Assembly: GCF_004145845.1 (NCBI RefSeq)
Contig: NZ_SELP01000002.1
Location: 248,001-312,000 of the forward strand
Direction: 5' to 3'
DNA: 64,000 bases
Source: Loktanella sp. IMCC34160
GTDB taxonomy: Bacteria > Pseudomonadota > Alphaproteobacteria > Rhodobacterales > Rhodobacteraceae
Shown: piece after piece, positions 1-8,286 of the stretch
Numbering within the stretch: the first letter of the stretch is position 1
How the letters are laid out: each line of letters opens with the position of its first letter
Made by a program: the position numbers and the translations under genes
The notes under the pieces: generated by a model
The model's input: only the letters and a program-made list of their open reading frames with translations
Told to the model about the DNA's origin: nothing
Databases searched by the model: none

Positions 1-1
1 G

Positions 2-922
2 GAAAATGAACTCGATAGGCCGGACCCGTCAATCATCGCTCAGACCATCGAAAGATACCGCTATGAGCCAGCATTCAATCGGGGGAAAAGCAGCCTCGAC
101 AAACACGCCTCTGAGCACAAATACACCCACGGCCACGCCCTGATCCTCTCTGGCGGGTCCGGTAAGGGCGGGGCGGCCCGGCTGTCTGCGCGCGGCGCGC
201 TGCGGATCGGGGCGGGGTTGGTGACGGTGGGCTGCCCGCCGGAGGCGCTGGTCGAAAACGCGGCCCGGCTGGATGCGGTGATGCTGACGCAGATCGCGGA
301 TGGGGATGCGCTTGGCCGCGTGCTGGAGGATCAGCGGATCAATGCCCTGTGTCTTGGTCCCGGTCTTGGGCTGGATCGGGCGCGCGAGCTTGTTCCAGTG
401 GCACTGTCGGCAGGGCGGCGGACGGTCTTGGACGCCGATGCGTTGACCGCTTTCGCCGACCGCCCGGAAGATCTGTTCCGTCTGCTGCATAAGGCTTGCG
501 TTCTGACCCCGCACGCGGGCGAATTTGCGCGCCTGTTTCCAGATATTGCTGAACGGCTTGCCGAACCCGCCACCACCGGCCCCGCCTATTCCAAGGTGGA
601 TGCCACGCGCGATGCGGCGGCGCGGGCGGGGTGCACGGTCCTGTTCAAGGGGCCGGACACGGTGATTGCCTCGCCAGATGGACGCTGCGCGATCAACTCC
701 GCCCATTATGACCGCGCCGCGCCCTGGCTGGCGACGGCGGGGTCTGGGGATGTGCTTGCGGGGTTCATCACCGGGCTTCTGGCCCGCGGCTTCAGCCCGC
801 AACAGGCCGCCGAGACCGCCGCGTGGCTGCATGTCGAATGCGCGCTTTCCTTCGGGCCGGGGCTGATTGCCGAAGACCTGCCCGAGGAACTGCCGAAAGT
901 GTTCCGCTCTCTCGACCTGTAA
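2..922 (+). CDS. nnrD: NAD(P)H-hydrate dehydratase, C-terminal part (partial, runs in from the left edge)
   Basis: The frame is open from base 2, so the gene begins outside the window; 306 residues are visible. The product dehydrates damaged NADHX/NADPHX with ADP or ATP as cofactor, repairing nicotinamide coenzymes in the cytosol. Visible family marks are HALILSGGSGKGGAARLS near residue 50, CVLTPHAGEFARLFP (nucleotide and substrate site), VLFKGPDTVIASPDGR, and the carbohydrate-kinase-like motif TAGSGDVLAGFITGLLARG near the C-terminus. In most bacteria this domain is fused behind a YjeF_N epimerase domain; whether that holds here cannot be seen. The stop is followed directly by an intergenic repeat element. 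Confidence 0.93.
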   Translation, partial: ENELDRPDPSIIAQTIERYRYEPAFNRGKSSLDKHASEHKYTHGHALILSGGSGKGGAARLSARGALRIGAGLVTVGCPPEALVENAARLDAVMLTQIADGDALGRVLEDQRINALCLGPGLGLDRARELVPVALSAGRRTVLDADALTAFADRPEDLFRLLHKACVLTPHAGEFARLFPDIAERLAEPATTGPAYSKVDATRDAAARAGCTVLFKGPDTVIASPDGRCAINSAHYDRAAPWLATAGSGDVLAGFITGLLARGFSPQQAAETAAWLHVECALSFGPGLIAEDLPEELPKVFRSLDL

Positions 923-924
923 CC

Positions 925-1015
925 CCTTCTTTGGGTCGGAAATATCCCGGGGGTGAGGCCCGCAGGGGCCGAGGGGGCAGCGCCCCCTGATGTCACCATG
1001 GGTCTTGACCCATGG
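925..1015. repeat. Intergenic repeat element A (REP-like, with palindromes)
   Basis: This 3' intergenic stretch has three parts. The first is a 23-nt motif at 925-947 (TTCTTTGGGTC, 2 nt, AAATATCC). The second is a perfect hairpin AGGGGGC-AGC-GCCCCCT at 972-988. The third is a 20-nt palindrome at 996-1015 with arms CCATGGGTC and GACCCATGG. The 23-nt motif recurs inverted at 43929-43951 with 21 of 23 positions identical, next to palindromes with the same TGGGTC/GACCCA core. That suggests a dispersed intergenic repeat family rather than a simple terminator. Its function is unknown. Confidence 0.6.
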
Positions 1016-1026
1016 GCCCCCGAACG

Positions 1027-1056
1027 AAAACAGCCCCGGCCGGAGGCGCGGGGCTG
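1027..1056 (-). terminator. Rho-independent terminator of the Hint gene
   Basis: On the minus strand CAGCCCCG (complement of 1049-1056) pairs with CGGGGCTG (complement of 1031-1038) and is followed by TTTT (complement of 1027-1030). It lies about 25 bases past the Hint-gene stop. Confidence 0.75.
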
Positions 1057-1079
1057 CTTCAAATCGGGTGGTGTCCGGC

Positions 1080-1553
1080 TCAGACCGAGGCGGAGGCCAT
1101 TTCGACGCCGTCGGCGTAGATGATGTGCTGCTTGTCGAAGACCATTTCATAAATCTTCACGCGCGTCTTGGGCTGTTCGGCGACGAATTCGCCGTCAGCG
1201 AGGCGGGAGGCCTTGACCAGAACCTGCTTGGCCCCAAACAGCGCCTCTGCCCGCCAGTCACGCAGGTGGATCAGCGTGTCGGGCGCCACCACCATGTCCC
1301 GGTCCGGGCGGGTGTGGCCAAGGCTGCCGGCCTTGATGCGGATGCAGGCGGCATCCTCTTCGCGGATGCGCATTTCCTTCAGCACTGCCACACCCGTGTC
1401 GCGGGTGATGATGCGGTCGCCTGGGGCGATATGTTCAATCGGAAGTTCCCCTTCCATCGTCATGACGATGGCACCGGCCAGAAGCCCGGCAGAGGTTTTG
1501 GTTACAACGGCGTCTGCCGTGGCCGCAGATGCGGTCTTGATCCCTTGGTGCAT
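1080..1553 (-). CDS. Hint-domain (Hedgehog/intein) protein
   Basis: A 157-aa protein consisting almost only of a Hint domain. About 30 residues in, LLAGAIVMTMEGELPIEHIA begins, then PGDRIITRD, matching the Rhodobacteraceae Hint_2 family (Hedgehog/intein-type fold). It has no catalytic Cys at the block-A start, where LLAGAIV stands in place of C(F/L)xxGT. C-terminal segments TLIHLRDWRAEALFG and VYEMVFDKQHIIYADGVEM fit the end of such domains, normally fused to calcium-binding repeats that are absent here. ATG 1553 is preferred over the in-frame TTG at 1586. It is convergent with nnrD and has its own terminator. Role unknown; protein splicing is unlikely. Confidence 0.8.
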   Translation of the reverse strand: MHQGIKTASAATADAVVTKTSAGLLAGAIVMTMEGELPIEHIAPGDRIITRDTGVAVLKEMRIREEDAACIRIKAGSLGHTRPDRDMVVAPDTLIHLRDWRAEALFGAKQVLVKASRLADGEFVAEQPKTRVKIYEMVFDKQHIIYADGVEMASASV

Positions 1554-1722
1554 GGCGGTTCCCGCTCTTGCTGATGTCTGCCTCAATCTTTTGCGGCAGA
1601 ATGTGTCAAAAAATGGTTCATGTCATGCTCTTTTTGGGATGTGGTCTGACAATTTCGGGGCAAAGAATTTTCGAAAATGCCTCTCGCCTCTGCCGTTTTG
1701 CTTTGCTAGAGAACCCCCGGAC

Positions 1723-1807
1723 GCGGGTGTGGCGAAATTGGTAGACGCACCAGATTTAGGTTCTGGCGCCGCAAGGCGTGGGGGTTCAAGTCCCTCCACC
1801 CGCACCA
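1723..1807 (+). tRNA. tRNA-Leu (anticodon UAG)
   Basis: The acceptor stem GCGGGTG (1723-1729) pairs with CACCCGC (1797-1803), followed by discriminator A and an encoded CCA at 1805-1807. The anticodon arm is CCAGA-TTTAGGT-TCTGG, giving anticodon UAG (reads CUN leucine codons). A long variable arm (GGCGCCGCAAGGCGT region) and the T-arm GGGGTTCAAGTCCCT mark a type II leucine tRNA. It lies about 150 bases upstream of tig with no terminator seen between them, so read-through co-transcription is possible. Confidence 0.97.
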
Positions 1808-1954
1808 TCATCAGGACAGAGGCAGGAAACCGCGCCCGGGCGGGTGTTTTGGGCCTTAAACGCCTTGCGCAGGTTGGCTTCGGCCAATAGAAGAGCCCCT
1901 GATTTGGGATCGGCCGCGCCCTTCGCGGCCTCTATTGACGTAGAAGGACAGAAG

Positions 1955-3289
1955 ATGCAGGTCACCGAGACCCTCAACGAAGGCCTCAAGCGCGCCTATT
2001 CCATTACCCTGACGGCGGCCGAGCTTGAAGCCAAGGTCAACGAGAAGCTGGAAGAAGCCCGCCCCGAGGTCGCCATGAAAGGCTTCCGCAAGGGCAAGGT
2101 GCCCATGTCGCTGCTGAAAAAGCAGTTCGGCCCCCGCGTTCTGGGCGAGGCCATGCAGGAAGGCATCGACGGCGCGCTGAACAACCATCTTGAAACCTCG
2201 GGCCATCGTCCGGCTGCCCAGCCGGAAATGAAGATGACCGACGGCGAGAACTGGAAAGAAGGCGACGACGTGAACGTCGAGGTGAGCTATGAAATGCTCC
2301 CCGAGATTCCGGATGTCGATTTCTCGAAGGTCAAGCTGGACCGCATGGTCGTGAAGGCCGACGATGCTGCCGTGACCGAGGCGCTGGAAAACCTCGCCAA
2401 GACCGCGCAGAACTTCGAAGACCGCAAGAAGGGCTCGAAAGCCAAGGATGGCGATCAGGTCGTGATCGATTTCGTCGGCAAGGTCGATGGCGAAGCCTTT
2501 GAAGGCGGGTCCGCTGAAGACTATCCGCTGGTTCTGGGGTCCAATTCCTTCATTCCGGGCTTTGAAGAGGGTCTGGTCGGCGTGAAGGCCGGGGATGAAA
2601 AGGACGTGGAAGTGACCTTCCCGGCCGAGTACGGCGCAGAGCATCTGGCAGGCAAGGCCGCTGTCTTTTCCTGCACCATCAAAGCCGTGAAAGAGCCGAA
2701 GGCCGCCGAGATCAACGACGATCTGGCCAAGCAGTTCGGTGCCGAGGATCTGGCGTCGCTGAAGACCCAGATCACCGAGCGTCTTGAAGCCGAATATGCC
2801 GGTGCGTCCCGCGCGGTGGCCAAGCGCGGCCTGCTGGACGCGCTGGATGGTCTGGTTGACTTTGATCTGCCGACCACGCTGGTCGACGCCGAAGCCAAGC
2901 AGATCGCGCACCAGCTGTGGCACGAGGACAACCCCGATCACCACGGCCATGACCATGGCGAGATCGAAACCACCGACGAGCACGTCAAGCTGGCCAAGCG
3001 CCGCGTGAAGCTGGGCCTGCTGCTGGCCGAGATCGGCCAGAAGGCCGAGATCAAGGTCTCTGACGCCGAACTGACCCAGGCCGTGATGAACCAGGCCCGC
3101 CAGTACCCGGGTCAGGAGCGTCAGTTCTTCGAGTTCGTCCAGCAGAACGCCGCCTTCCGGCAGCAGCTGCAGGCGCCGATTTTCGAAGACAAGGTCGTCG
3201 ATCACATTCTGGATGCCGCCAAGGTGACCGAGAAAGAAGTGTCCAAGGCTGACCTTGAGAAGGCCGTCGAGGCGCTTGAAGAAGAATAA
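1955..3289 (+). CDS. tig: Trigger factor, ribosome-associated chaperone and peptidyl-prolyl isomerase
   Basis: 444 residues. Trigger factor docks at the ribosome exit tunnel through uL23 and shields nascent chains. The N-terminal domain starts [19 protein letters not shown] and carries the ribosome-binding signature [18 protein letters not shown]. The FKBP-type PPIase domain follows ([31 protein letters not shown]), then the helical C-terminal arms. The C-terminal domain carries a His-rich acidic loop ([18 protein letters not shown]) resembling a metal-binding patch. ATG 1955 was chosen because it has AGAAGGACAG upstream and matches the family N-terminus; an upstream in-frame extension would run through the tRNA. 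A strong terminator follows. Confidence 0.97.
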   Translation: MQVTETLNEGLKRAYSITLTAAELEAKVNEKLEEARPEVAMKGFRKGKVPMSLLKKQFGPRVLGEAMQEGIDGALNNHLETSGHRPAAQPEMKMTDGENWKEGDDVNVEVSYEMLPEIPDVDFSKVKLDRMVVKADDAAVTEALENLAKTAQNFEDRKKGSKAKDGDQVVIDFVGKVDGEAFEGGSAEDYPLVLGSNSFIPGFEEGLVGVKAGDEKDVEVTFPAEYGAEHLAGKAAVFSCTIKAVKEPKAAEINDDLAKQFGAEDLASLKTQITERLEAEYAGASRAVAKRGLLDALDGLVDFDLPTTLVDAEAKQIAHQLWHEDNPDHHGHDHGEIETTDEHVKLAKRRVKLGLLLAEIGQKAEIKVSDAELTQAVMNQARQYPGQERQFFEFVQQNAAFRQQLQAPIFEDKVVDHILDAAKVTEKEVSKADLEKAVEALEEE

Positions 3290-3319
3290 GGTCCGGGCGC
3301 ATCAGCACCGGATCGGAAA

Positions 3320-3342
3320 GGGCACCTTCGGGTGCCCTTTTT
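3320..3342 (+). terminator. Rho-independent terminator after tig
   Basis: GGGCACC-TTCG-GGTGCCC with a TTTTT tail: a 7-bp stem with a stable TTCG tetraloop, about 30 bases past the tig stop. Confidence 0.9.
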
Positions 3343-3481
3343 CGTTTGCGCGGAGCCCGGCGGAGCCATCGTTTCAGGAACGGTCGGGATATCCTGACCA
3401 AAAGACAGAAGGTTTTGTTTTGAAAATTGCCGGGGATGGGGGCACACTTCGGCCAATAATATCGATACGAAGGGACATGAA

Positions 3482-3955
3482 ATGAAACGTATTCTTGCCG
3501 CTATGGCGATTTTGATGGGGTTTGCCGTTTCGGCGCAGGCCTGCCCCGATTTCAATCAGTGGGGTGAAAGCTATAAGGCGACCGGCCAGCAGTTGTTTCA
3601 AGAGCGTCAGTTTAACGTGGTTGCCGGTGGGTCCAACTATATCTGGAATTGCCCGAACGTCCGGCCGGGAACGGACCGGGGGGCGGGGTATTTCACGACC
3701 GCGCCCGATTTCACATTCGATCTGTCGGGGATGGGGGGCTATCAGCTGGTCATCAGTGTCGTCAGCCGCTGCGATGCCGCGCTGCTGGTCAACACCGCAT
3801 CGGCCAATTGGTACTATGATGATGACGACAACGGGAACCTTGACCCGCGCATCGTCCTGACCCGCCCGGCCAACGGCTATCTGGACATCTGGGTTGGTAC
3901 CTATGACGGAGAGTACTGCGACGCGGTCCTGTCGCTGGAAACCTTCCGCCGCTGA
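3482..3955 (+). CDS. Exported small protein of unknown function
   Basis: 157 residues with a clear Sec signal peptide (MKRILAAMAILMGFAVSAQA, cleavage before CPDF). The mature part contains GYFTTAPDFTFDLSGMGGY, a paired-Cys pattern, an acidic loop WYYDDDDNGNLDPRIVL and a C-terminal GYLDIWVGTYDGEYCDAVL. The layout resembles beta-sandwich pre-peptidase C-terminal (PPC-like) domains, with the DDDDNGNLDP loop as a possible calcium site; that assignment is by eye. It is a single gene with AAGGGACATGAA before its ATG, ending in a shared bidirectional terminator. I do not recognise a specific function; periplasmic or secreted location is likely. Confidence 0.75.
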   Translation: MKRILAAMAILMGFAVSAQACPDFNQWGESYKATGQQLFQERQFNVVAGGSNYIWNCPNVRPGTDRGAGYFTTAPDFTFDLSGMGGYQLVISVVSRCDAALLVNTASANWYYDDDDNGNLDPRIVLTRPANGYLDIWVGTYDGEYCDAVLSLETFRR

Positions 3956-3977
3956 TTTCAGCACCGCCAGACATGAA

Positions 3978-4002
3978 AAGGGCCGCGCAGGTTGCGCGGC
4001 CC
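3978..4002. terminator. Bidirectional terminator between the exported protein gene and rplI
   Basis: A 10-bp perfect stem, GGGCCGCGCA-GGT-TGCGCGGCCC, at 3980-4002. On the minus strand the stem is followed by TTTTC, so it mainly ends the rpsF-rpsR-rplI transcript. On the plus strand only TT follows. Confidence 0.85.
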
Positions 4003-4033
4003 TTCGTCGTTTGGGTCAGGATGGGTGGACGCC

Positions 4034-4639
4034 TCAGGCGTCGTCATCCCCGGCAGCCGGGGCGTCGCCATCGTCATCCATCTGGGCGCCGCCGATATCA
4101 TCGAACAGCTCCTGGATTTCAAATTCAGCGGCGGCTTCTTCTTCGGCGGCCAGTTCCTGGATCGATTTGCCCGAAGCCTGAAGTTCGGCTTCTTCCGGCG
4201 AGCGCGCAACGTTCACGGCGACCGAAACGGTCACTTCCGGGTGCAGCACAACGGCAACGGTGTGCAGGCCCAGGTACTTGATCGGCTCGGACAGGACGAC
4301 CTGCTTGCGATCGACCGAGAACCCTTCGGCGGTCGCGATTTCGGAGACGTCACGCGGGGTGACGGAGCCGTAGAGCGCGCCCGAGTCGGCGGCGGAGCGA
4401 ATCACGACGAACTGCTGGCCATCCAGCTTTTCGCCGAGGGCTTCGGCCTCTTTGCGGGTTTCGAGGTTGCGGGCTTCCAGCTGGGCCTTTTCGTTTTCGA
4501 AACGGGCCATGTTGGCGTCGTTTGCACGAAGGGCCTTGCCTTGCGGCAGCAGGAAGTTGCGGGCGTAGCCATCCTTGACGGAGACCACTTCGCCCATCTG
4601 GCCAAGCTTGGCCACGCGTTCGAGAAGGATCACTTCCAT
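4034..4639 (-). CDS. rplI: 50S ribosomal protein L9 (bL9)
   Basis: 201 residues. bL9 binds 23S rRNA near the L1 stalk with its N-terminal domain and reaches to neighbouring ribosomes with its C-terminal domain. The start [19 protein letters not shown] and the segment [17 protein letters not shown] are the L9 signature, followed by the long connecting helix and the C-terminal domain. The protein is longer than the roughly 150 residues of E. coli L9 because of a highly acidic tail ([19 protein letters not shown] then an Asp-rich end), common in Rhodobacteraceae. Third gene of the rpsF-rpsR-rplI operon, 12 bases after rpsR. Confidence 0.97.
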   Translation of the reverse strand: MEVILLERVAKLGQMGEVVSVKDGYARNFLLPQGKALRANDANMARFENEKAQLEARNLETRKEAEALGEKLDGQQFVVIRSAADSGALYGSVTPRDVSEIATAEGFSVDRKQVVLSEPIKYLGLHTVAVVLHPEVTVSVAVNVARSPEEAELQASGKSIQELAAEEEAAAEFEIQELFDDIGGAQMDDDGDAPAAGDDDA

Positions 4640-4651
4640 GATGTCAGCTCC

Positions 4652-4879
4652 TTACTTCACTGCGTAGGGCAGAAGGGCCAGGAACCGGGCGCGCTTGATC
4701 GCCTGGGCGAGCTTGCGCTGGTTCTTGGCGCCAACGGCGGTGATGCGGGCCGGGACGATCTTGCCGCGCTCAGAGATGTAGCGCTGCAGGGTCTTGGTGT
4801 CCTTGTAGTCGATCTTCGGGGCGTTCTCGCCTTCGAACGGATCGCTTTTACGACGGCGGAAAAACGGTTTGGTAGCCAT
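4652..4879 (-). CDS. rpsR: 30S ribosomal protein S18 (bS18)
   Basis: 75 residues. bS18 forms a heterodimer with bS6 on the platform of the small subunit. The sequence ends [20 protein letters not shown] followed by [10 protein letters not shown], the conserved RNA-binding signature. The N-terminus [20 protein letters not shown] is typical of alphaproteobacterial S18. It is the middle gene of the operon, 25 bases after rpsF. Confidence 0.97.
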   Translation of the reverse strand: MATKPFFRRRKSDPFEGENAPKIDYKDTKTLQRYISERGKIVPARITAVGAKNQRKLAQAIKRARFLALLPYAVK

Positions 4880-4904
4880 GACTTACAGTCCTTTCGGGAT
4901 CAAG

Positions 4905-5258
4905 TTAGCGACGTTCGCGGCGTTCGCCACGGTCGTCACGCTTCTGCATCTGGACCGAGGGGCCTTCCTCGTGCGCATCGACCTTGATGGTCATCACGCG
5001 CATCACGTCGTCATGCAGACGCATCAGGCGTTCCATTTCCTGCACGGCGGCCGAGGGCGCGTCCGAACGCAGGAAGGCATAGTGCCCTTTGCGGTTCTTG
5101 TTGATCTTGTAGGCCATCGTCTTGACGCCCCAGTATTCATTCTCGACAACCTTGCCGCCGTTGTCGGCAAGCACGGTCGAGAAATGTTCGATGAGGCTTT
5201 CGGCTTGCGCGTTGGACAGGTCCTGACGCGCAATGAATACATGCTCGTAAAGCGGCAT
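4905..5258 (-). CDS. rpsF: 30S ribosomal protein S6 (bS6)
   Basis: 117 residues. The fold signature MPLYEHVFIARQDLSNAQAE and VENEYWGVKTMAYKINKNRK identifies bS6, partner of bS18 on 16S rRNA. The C-terminal RDDRGERRERR tail is a charged extension usual in this group. ATG 5258 was chosen because it follows GGAGCCCGC and matches the family N-terminus; longer in-frame reading upstream would run through the structured leader and promoter. First gene of the operon. Confidence 0.96.
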   Translation of the reverse strand: MPLYEHVFIARQDLSNAQAESLIEHFSTVLADNGGKVVENEYWGVKTMAYKINKNRKGHYAFLRSDAPSAAVQEMERLMRLHDDVMRVMTIKVDAHEEGPSVQMQKRDDRGERRERR

Positions 5259-5307
5259 GCGGGCTCCATTTCTATCGCGGCGCATTTCATAGGGTAGGGG
5301 GTCGATG

Positions 5308-5362
5308 CCTTCCGCACCCCACCCACGAGAGTCTGCGCGGTTCATAAAATTACCGCGGAAGG
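5308..5362 (-). promoter_or_regulatory. Structured mRNA leader of rpsF, possible S6:S18 autoregulatory element
   Basis: In the untranslated leader, CCTTCCGC (complement of 5355-5362) can pair perfectly with GCGGAAGG (complement of 5308-5315), enclosing about 40 nt. An inner hairpin CGCGGT...ACCGCG competes for part of the outer arm. Leaders of rpsF operons in many bacteria mimic the 16S rRNA site of the S6-S18 dimer and repress translation. That this structure is such an element is inference from position and foldability. Confidence 0.4.
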
Positions 5363-5369
5363 ATGCGGC

Positions 5370-5397
5370 CTTATACAGGTGGAGCCGCCACAGGCAA
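5370..5397 (-). promoter_or_regulatory. Putative sigma-70 promoter of rpsF-rpsR-rplI
   Basis: On the minus strand TTGCCT (complement of 5392-5397), a 16-nt spacer and TATAAG (complement of 5370-5375). The start site would be near 5363, giving a leader of about 105 nt. The same TTGCCT-N16-TATA layout is seen before acpP. Confidence 0.6.
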
Positions 5398-5547
5398 GGC
5401 GAAATCGACATCCCGAAAGCCCCGCGGAGGCGTCGGAAATCGCCGTTAATCAAGAGTAAATTTTCCAACAGCCGCCCCAGCCGCGCCAGACTTTGGCCAC
5501 AGTCCTGCATTTGAGTCGAATGCGGATGGAATAGCAGGAGAGACGTC

Positions 5548-6207
5548 ATGCAAAAGATGTCCGAAACGCACCGGGGATCGCAATCGTCACGCATGGCGGA
5601 CACGCCCGCCAACGGGGTCCGCGTCGATCAGACCTATTGGGGATACGTCCTGCAGGGGCAGGGCGACGAGATGAAACTGGCGAATATTTCGGCTGGCGCT
5701 GCCTGGCTTGTCGGGATCGGGTTCATGATCGCCGCCGCCGGGATGTGGATCATGCCGGGTGCGGTTTTTTCCGGAAGCGTGCTGGGAATGAAGCTTGGGT
5801 CGTCGGTTGTACTTGCGGGGATCGGGGCGCTCTTGCTCAATTGGTCGGGCAAGACCGGGGACCAGATCGTTGAAGTGGATACAACCCGTGGCGAGATCCG
5901 GTTCGTGGTTCAGTCCCGCGTTGGGCGGCCTGCCGTCGTTGGCCGCATCGGGGTCGACGCGATCGGCGGCGTTCTGATCGATCGCAGCCGCGTCGGGCTG
6001 TGCACCCTGAAACTGCGCCTTGGCAATACCCACCGCACGATCGACCTGATTTCCGGCCCCGAAGCCGATCTGGTTCCGGTTCGTGACCGCCTTGGCCGGG
6101 ATCTTCTGGTTGGTGCGCGCGGCGCCCCGTCGACCGAGAAGAGGGCGGTCAAGGAGCCCCGGCCCGATTTCTCACCCGACAGCTTGCGGAAATCCATCCC
6201 GGCCTGA
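5548..6207 (+). CDS. Membrane protein of unknown function, two predicted TM segments
   Basis: 219 residues with a strong ribosome binding site (GCAGGAGAGACGTC) before ATG. After a polar N-terminus come two adjacent hydrophobic helices (AGAAWLVGIGFMIAAAGMWI and LGSSVVLAGIGALLLNW, about residues 49-105). A soluble C-terminal part follows with beta-rich character (QIVEVDTTRGEIRFVVQSR, TLKLRLGNTHRTIDLISG), resembling bacterial PH-like domains that follow a TM hairpin. I do not recognise a named family. It stands alone between rpsF (divergent) and fabD. Confidence 0.75.
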   Translation: MQKMSETHRGSQSSRMADTPANGVRVDQTYWGYVLQGQGDEMKLANISAGAAWLVGIGFMIAAAGMWIMPGAVFSGSVLGMKLGSSVVLAGIGALLLNWSGKTGDQIVEVDTTRGEIRFVVQSRVGRPAVVGRIGVDAIGGVLIDRSRVGLCTLKLRLGNTHRTIDLISGPEADLVPVRDRLGRDLLVGARGAPSTEKRAVKEPRPDFSPDSLRKSIPA

Positions 6208-6327
6208 ACAGGGCCTTCCCCATGTCTGAAAGGCGGCCGATCCGGTCGCCTTTTCTTGTTCTGGGGCCGCGCGCGCGCTATGGCAGGAAAAACAACGGAC
6301 CTCTGACGCAAGGGAAGGGACAAGAAC

Positions 6328-7266
6328 ATGCGGGCATTCGTATTTCCGGGACAAGGCGCCCAGGCCATCGGGATGGGCAAGGCGCTGGCAGATGCCTATC
6401 CGGCAGCCAAGGCCATTTTCGAGGAGGTCGACGAGGCCCTGGGAGAGAGCCTGTCGGCGCTGATCTGGGAGGGTGAGATCGAACATCTGACCCTGACCCG
6501 CAACGCGCAACCGGCGCTGATGGCGACCTCGCTGGCGGCGATGCGCGCGCTTGAGGCGGAAGGGGTCAGGATCGAAGACGCATCTTTCGTGGCGGGCCAC
6601 AGTCTTGGCGAATATTCGGCGCTGGCCGCTGCGGGCGCGCTGACCGTGGCCGATACGGCGCGCCTGCTGCGCATTCGCGGCACGGCGATGCAAGAGGCCG
6701 TTCCGGTCGGTGTCGGCGCGATGGCCGCGCTTCTTGGGCTGGATTTTGCGGGGGCGACTGCGGTGGCAAAGCAGGCCGCGCAGGGCCAGGTCTGTCAGGC
6801 TGCCAACGATAATGATCCCGGTCAGGTGGTTGTGTCGGGCCACAAAGAGGCCGTGGAACGCGCTGTCGAGATTGCCAAGGACATGGGCGCCAAGCGGGCC
6901 CTGCTGCTGCCGGTTTCGGCCCCGTTTCATTGCGAATTGATGGAGCCTGCTGCCCGCGTGATGGCCGAGGCGCTGAACGCGGTGGACATCAACGAACCCA
7001 AGGTGCCGGTCGTGGCCAATGTCGAAGCCCGCGCGGTTTCCGACCCGGCGACCATCCGGTCGCTGCTGGTCGAGCAGGTCACCGGGTCTGTCCGCTGGCG
7101 CGAATCCGTGGCGTGGATGGCCGAACAGGGCGTGACCGAAGCCTGGGAGATCGGGGCGGGCAAGGCCCTGTCGGGGATGATCAAGCGGATTTCCCGTGAG
7201 ATGGGAACTCGCGCCATCGGCACCCCCGAGGATGTTGCCGCCGCGGCCGAGAGCCTGCGCGGCTGA
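6328..7266 (+). CDS. fabD: Malonyl-CoA:ACP transacylase
   Basis: 312 residues. It transfers malonyl from CoA to acyl carrier protein, feeding fatty-acid elongation in the cytosol. The N-terminal FPGQGAQAIGMGKAL (oxyanion region) and active-site GHSLGEYSALAA (Ser92) are clear. The later QVVVSGHKEAVERA and SAPFHCELM contain further conserved residues, including the catalytic His. Followed 32 bases later by fabG. The order fabD-fabG-acpP-fabF is the classical fab cluster. Confidence 0.97.
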   Translation: MRAFVFPGQGAQAIGMGKALADAYPAAKAIFEEVDEALGESLSALIWEGEIEHLTLTRNAQPALMATSLAAMRALEAEGVRIEDASFVAGHSLGEYSALAAAGALTVADTARLLRIRGTAMQEAVPVGVGAMAALLGLDFAGATAVAKQAAQGQVCQAANDNDPGQVVVSGHKEAVERAVEIAKDMGAKRALLLPVSAPFHCELMEPAARVMAEALNAVDINEPKVPVVANVEARAVSDPATIRSLLVEQVTGSVRWRESVAWMAEQGVTEAWEIGAGKALSGMIKRISREMGTRAIGTPEDVAAAAESLRG

Positions 7267-7298
7267 ACTTCAGAAGTTACTTCAGAAAAGGAATCCAG

Positions 7299-8036
7299 AT
7301 GTTTGATCTGACTGGGAAAAATGCCCTTGTAACCGGTGCGTCCGGCGGAATCGGCGGCGAGATTGCCAAGGCGTTGCACGCGGCTGGCGCGACCGTCGCC
7401 CTGTCGGGCACCCGCGAGGCGCCGCTGCAGGAGCTGGCCGCCGAACTGGGTGACCGGGTGCATGTGCTGCCCTGTAACCTGTCCGATGCCGAGGCGGTTA
7501 CCGCGCTGCCGGGCCGGGCGGTCGAGGCGATGGGATCGCTGGATATTCTGGTGAACAACGCCGGGATTACCCGTGACAATATCTTCATGCGGATGTCGGA
7601 CGAGGAATGGGCGAGCGTGCTGGAGGTCAACCTGACCTCGACCATGCGCCTGTGCAAAGGCGCCATTCGCGGGATGATGAAATCCCGCTGGGGCCGGATC
7701 GTGAATATCTCGTCCATCGTCGGGGCCACGGGAAATCCGGGGCAGGCCAACTATGCCGCGTCCAAGGCCGGCATGGTGGGGATGTCGAAATCCATCGCCT
7801 ATGAGGTCGCTAGCCGGGGAATCACCGTGAACTGCGTCGCCCCGGGGTTCATCGCCACGGCCATGACCGACAAGCTGAACGACGATCAAAAGGCGAAGAT
7901 CAACGGCCAGATTCCGGCCGCGCGCATGGGCACGCCTGAAGAGATTGCCGCCGCCGTTCTGTATCTGGCATCGAACGAAGCGGGATACGTGACGGGCGCC
8001 ACGTTGCATGTAAATGGCGGCATGGCAATGATCTGA
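7299..8036 (+). CDS. fabG: 3-oxoacyl-ACP reductase
   Basis: 245 residues of a classical SDR. It reduces 3-oxoacyl-ACP with NADPH. The cofactor motif TGASGGIGGE is at residues 12-20, NNAG at 86-89, the catalytic Ser in NISS (138-139), and YAASK (Tyr152, Lys156). The C-terminus GATLHVNGGMAMI is the usual FabG ending. AAAAGGAATCCAG precedes the ATG. Confidence 0.97.
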   Translation: MFDLTGKNALVTGASGGIGGEIAKALHAAGATVALSGTREAPLQELAAELGDRVHVLPCNLSDAEAVTALPGRAVEAMGSLDILVNNAGITRDNIFMRMSDEEWASVLEVNLTSTMRLCKGAIRGMMKSRWGRIVNISSIVGATGNPGQANYAASKAGMVGMSKSIAYEVASRGITVNCVAPGFIATAMTDKLNDDQKAKINGQIPAARMGTPEEIAAAVLYLASNEAGYVTGATLHVNGGMAMI

Positions 8037-8133
8037 CCCTTGGGCAAGGTGGCATCGGCTGGCCGGTCTGCGACGGTTGCATATTGGACCGTTGACCTGA
8101 TCGCATAGCCGGTGTCACATGACCCGAAAGCGT

Positions 8134-8161
8134 TTGCCTTGGCCGATTTCTCTGCTATAGG
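8134..8161 (+). promoter_or_regulatory. Putative promoter of acpP
   Basis: TTGCCT (8134-8139), 16-nt spacer, TATAGG (8156-8161), giving a start near 8168 and a leader of about 120 nt before acpP. The 250-base gap between fabG and acpP holds this signal and no gene. A separate promoter would fit the very high expression usual for acpP. Confidence 0.5.
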
Positions 8162-8286
8162 CCACGCAGTTTTGCCGCGGCGCGCCCTTGTGCGCTGGCG
8201 GTTTCATCCCCAACTGGGGACCCATAGCCGCCCCGCGGGGCAAGCAAGAACGGGCGAAGTGCCCAAATGGAACGTGAGGAACAGAC

